46,378 bases of DNA from Thermoplasmatota archaeon (GTDB taxonomy: Archaea; Thermoplasmatota; E2; UBA202; JdFR-43): positions 1 through 46,378 of the forward strand of contig JAPDJQ010000059.1 in assembly GCA_029259015.1 (NCBI GenBank). The letters run 5' to 3'. Under the pieces are notes generated by a model. The model was not told the origin of the DNA and searched no databases. It saw only the letters and a list, made by a program, of their open reading frames with translations. Of the stretch, positions 44,331 to 46,378 are shown one piece after another. The position numbers were made by a program, and so were the translations under genes. Numbering within the stretch: position 1 is the stretch's first letter; each line of letters starts with the position of its first letter.

Positions 44331-45475
44331 TTGAAGAAATAGTTGAACTATGGCTAGATATATCGCCCTATCTTTTATTGGGTATGTTCATAGCAGGATT
44401 GCTTCATATTTATCTGGGCAGTCCATTTATTAAAAAACATCTGGGTGGAGGTAAAAAGAGTATATTTAAAGCCAGCCTGCTTGGTGTTCCATTGCCTGTA
44501 TGTTCATGCGGAGTAATACCAATAGCAACATCCTTGCATGAAGAAGGAGCAAGTAAAAGCGCCACACTCTCGTTTCTTGTTTCAACACCTACAACAGGCG
44601 TTGATTCAATTCTTGCCACATACTCTCTACTTGGCCCTTTATTTGCTATTTTTCGCCCTTTTTTTGCATTCTTTGCAGGCATTTTTACTGGCTTTGTGAA
44701 TTACATGATTGAAGGAGATGGAAAAGAGATAAAAGAACATAAACATGAGGAGGAAAGAAAGAGCTTTTTAGATGGGCTAAAATATGCTTTTCTTGAATTG
44801 CCTGAAGATATGGGAAAATGGCTTGTGATAGGTGTTATCGCAGGAGGAATAATAGCCTCTATACCTTTTCAGATAAAAGCTTCATATCCATATGACATGT
44901 TTGCAGCTCTCGCCATTTCATTGCCTCTCTATGTGTGTGCTACAGGCTCCATTCCAATAGCAACAGCCCTCATTACAAAAGGATTCTCTCCTGGATCTGC
45001 TCTCGTTTTTTTAATAGCTGGTCCTGCAACCAATACAATAACTTTATCTTTTGTTAGATATAAGCTTGGCAGGAGAAGTTTCTTTATATATTTGTTTTCC
45101 ATTATAACACTTTCTTTATTTGCTGGCATAACATTCAATTTTATATGGGATTACTGGCAAAACATAGCCACACTCACCTTCATGCCACCGTACTGGATTA
45201 AACTATTATCTGGCATTATACTTGCAGCATTGATTGGCAGGGCTTTAATAGCTCCTTTCTTAGAAAAGAAAATGGAAATGACAGAGATTCTATTTGTGCC
45301 AGATATGCATTGTCGAAACTGTAAAGCAACAATAGAAAAAGAATTGAGAAAGAAAGGCATAAAAAATTTTTATGTCTCCCTGGAGAAAAAATCTGTTGGC
45401 TTGCTAAATCCGGAAGACAGAGAAAAAGCAATTGATGCAATAAAAAGAGCAGGATATAAAATAGAGAAGCCGTAA
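44327..45475 (+). CDS. Metal efflux permease (SO_0444/DUF318-type) with C-terminal heavy-metal-associated domain
   Basis: A 382-residue membrane protein with eight or more helices. The motif LGVPLPVCSCGVIPIATSL (~58-77) carries the PxxxCSCG signature of the permease family that includes ArsP and SO_0444-type Cu/Zn exporters, repeated in weaker form as LPLYVCATGSIPIATALI (~200-217). The C-terminus (~320-382) is a separate HMA ferredoxin-like domain with the metal-binding PDMHCRNCKATIEKEL motif. Together these suggest export of a soft metal ion such as Cu(I) or Zn(II). It is co-translated with the upstream DUF438/hemerythrin gene. Confidence 0.88.
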   Translation: MIEEIVELWLDISPYLLLGMFIAGLLHIYLGSPFIKKHLGGGKKSIFKASLLGVPLPVCSCGVIPIATSLHEEGASKSATLSFLVSTPTTGVDSILATYSLLGPLFAIFRPFFAFFAGIFTGFVNYMIEGDGKEIKEHKHEEERKSFLDGLKYAFLELPEDMGKWLVIGVIAGGIIASIPFQIKASYPYDMFAALAISLPLYVCATGSIPIATALITKGFSPGSALVFLIAGPATNTITLSFVRYKLGRRSFFIYLFSIITLSLFAGITFNFIWDYWQNIATLTFMPPYWIKLLSGIILAALIGRALIAPFLEKKMEMTEILFVPDMHCRNCKATIEKELRKKGIKNFYVSLEKKSVGLLNPEDREKAIDAIKRAGYKIEKP

Positions 45476-45483
45476 AGCATATA

Positions 45484-45498
45484 TATTACGCCGTAATA
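45484..45498. promoter_or_regulatory. Perfect 15-bp palindromic operator TATTAC-N3-GTAATA (site 2)
   Basis: TATTACGCCGTAATA, with both half-sites identical to site 1 and only the three central bases changed. It ends 5 bases before the ATG at 45504, exactly as at site 1, and overlaps an ATATATATTA TATA-like box. This points to one regulator controlling both transcripts. Confidence 0.75.
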
Positions 45499-45503
45499 AT
45501 ACT

Positions 45504-45701
45504 ATGAAAGGTATTGCCATTTTTGTTGCTATTGCTATGCTAGCCATACCTTTTGGCAGCATAATAGAAGCTGGAGAAGAAAAAGCTGTTGTCGCCATAA
45601 CCTATTATGGCATCAATGGAATCAGCAAAATAAGGAAGGAGATGAGTATCAATGAAGCGAAAAAATTAATGAAAGAGAGAAAAATAACGCTTTTAATATA
45701 A
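45504..45701 (+). CDS. Small exported protein under the palindromic operator, possibly truncated
   Basis: A 65-residue frame with a clear signal peptide (GIAIFVAIAMLAIPFGSIIEA) and a short mature part, VVAITYYGINGISKIRKEMS followed by INEAKKLMKERKI. I do not recognise a family. The mature part reads like the first strand and helix of a longer domain, so the gene may be cut short. The operator and TATA box directly in front favour a real gene. It overlaps a coiled-coil frame on the other strand by about 97 bases, and both may not be functional. Confidence 0.5.
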   Translation: MKGIAIFVAIAMLAIPFGSIIEAGEEKAVVAITYYGINGISKIRKEMSINEAKKLMKERKITLLI

Positions 45702-45889
45702 CTAGGTATCTCTTCTTTAATGCACTTTAGTATAAGTTTGAATCTAAATTTATATTTCGAAGATTTAATCTCACGTAACTGTTTCTTTCGTTCCTCTAAC
45801 TCTTTGTTTCGTTTTTTTAACAAACTGTCAAGCTTATTTAACGAATTATCGAGTTCCTCTAATTCGGTTTCCAGTCTTTGCAAACTCAT
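45605..45889 (-). CDS. Possible coiled-coil protein with C-terminal membrane helix
   Basis: A 94-codon frame: an N-terminal heptad coiled coil (about residues 2-42, LETELEELDNSLNKLDSLLK), a basic region, and a hydrophobic end (about 67-92, FLSFINFFASLILISFLILL). The heptad pattern argues for real coding. The hydrophobic tail, however, is exactly the part antisense to the small exported protein gene, so it could be a by-product of that gene. The ribosome site is weak (GGGTA). It follows the decayed HerA-like gene on the same strand. Confidence 0.35.
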   Translation of the reverse strand: MSLQRLETELEELDNSLNKLDSLLKKRNKELEERKKQLREIKSSKYKFRFKLILKCIKEEIPSYIKSVIFLSFINFFASLILISFLILLIPLMP

Positions 45890-45941
45890 TACCCATTACC
45901 AGCTTCTCAAATTATCTAACAAAATTGAACATTTTAAGGAT

Positions 45942-46378
45942 TTAGTTATAATAATACGTGTGTAACTGTTGCAACACATTCGTATTTAAATGAGCTATCC
46001 TCTGTGTAGAAATGCAGACTCTTAATCCGTATTTTCTCCCATGTCTTGTAGATCTTCTATAGCTTCGGAGCATTCCAATTCTTCAGTTTTTCTTCTGGCT
46101 TTGATGAATTCTTGTGCTCATCGAAAACAAATAGGATAAATGGACTTATTTTGAATTTTCTTTTTCTTCGATCTAAAATTTCCCTTGTGATTATGATGGC
46201 TAAATCTCTTATCCTATCAGGATCCGGAATGTTCAATACAATCAATTCTTTTTCGTCAGACTCTAAGCTTTCAAGCAACTCATCAATGGTGATTTCATTT
46301 TTCGCTTTTTCCTTTTCTACAGTTAAAACTTCCATCCAAGACCTTAATGCCTTCGGGATGTCATCCGGTTTATATCTC
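45942..46378 (-). pseudogene. Decayed 3' end of a HerA-like (DUF87) ATPase gene, two frameshifts, extends beyond window
   Basis: The frame is open from the window edge and reads an ATPase C-terminal half: ELIVLNIPDPDRIRDLAIII, ILDRRKRKF, then the Walker B-like FILFVFDE. After that the first frame drifts to unrelated residues and stops at 46057, but the continuation [20 protein letters not shown] lies in another frame, and after EAIEDL a second shift is needed to reach [20 protein letters not shown], then [14 protein letters not shown] and a TAA at 45942-45944. AQEF after FDE, and GRKYGL..CISTQR, are characteristic of HerA-type DNA translocases. Each break fits one missing base. It is either a pseudogene or assembly/sequencing error. 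Confidence 0.78.

Noticed and set aside
1-46378. CRISPR array, insertion sequence or transposase, rRNA genes
   Set aside because: No regularly spaced short repeats, no transposase-like frame with terminal inverted repeats, and no rRNA-like segments were found.

Overview
The window is about 46 kb of low-GC archaeal DNA. It encodes archaeal/eukaryal-type replication and transcription genes (PriS/PriL primase, GINS, Spt5-SecE, RpoK, TIP49), an A-type ATP synthase with operon order H-I-K-E-C-F-A-B-D, FtsZ, TmcA and Tpt1. TATA boxes and G-rich Shine-Dalgarno sites are visible before many genes. The gene set fits a euryarchaeote, and I would guess an uncultured Thermoplasmatota relative. That placement is an inference; no rRNA or marker comparison was possible.

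Layout. 1-5.6 kb: PriL (C-terminal part), PriS, a large secreted protein that looks C25-peptidase-like (opposite strand), and a GINS subunit. 5.6-7.5 kb: a Sir2 deacylase gene interrupted by one in-frame TGA exactly at a zinc-ligand cysteine position, coupled to S-adenosylhomocysteine hydrolase. 7.7-10 kb: ftsZ-secE-spt5-rpl11. 10-24.6 kb: three consecutive minus-strand genes for huge surface proteins: a 3328-residue protein ending in a type I dockerin, a membrane-anchored protein with two cohesin-like domains, and a secreted protein with one cohesin-like domain. 24.8-26.8 kb: isochorismatase-fold hydrolase, rps2, rpoK and a two-domain protein disulfide oxidoreductase. 26.85-27.1 kb: an intergenic region with a hairpin plus T-run and a set of co-linear inverted repeats. 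27.1-35.7 kb: the ATP synthase operon plus a small membrane protein. 35.8-38.5 kb: an unknown six-helix membrane protein, a MATE transporter, a flavodoxin-like protein and tRNA-Val. 38.7-43.2 kb: tmcA, an ASCH-domain gene, TIP49 and tpt1, tightly packed or overlapping. 43.2-45.7 kb: a DUF438/hemerythrin/PAS protein, a Cu/Zn-type efflux permease with an HMA domain, and a small exported protein. Two of these transcription starts carry the same perfect 15-bp palindrome at the same distance from the start codon. 45.9-46.4 kb: the decayed 3' end of a HerA-like ATPase gene.

Most striking points. (1) A self-contained cohesin-dockerin gene cluster in an archaeon, without recognisable polysaccharide hydrolases, built on a giant scaffold with an unusual cysteine/aromatic-rich repeat. 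(2) A paired TATTAC-N3-GTAATA operator defining a small local regulon. (3) The Sir2 TGA at the fourth zinc cysteine. (4) An ATP synthase rotor subunit with one carboxylate per four helices and the complete Enterococcus hirae NtpK-type sodium-binding set. (5) A candidate small RNA in front of the ATP synthase operon.
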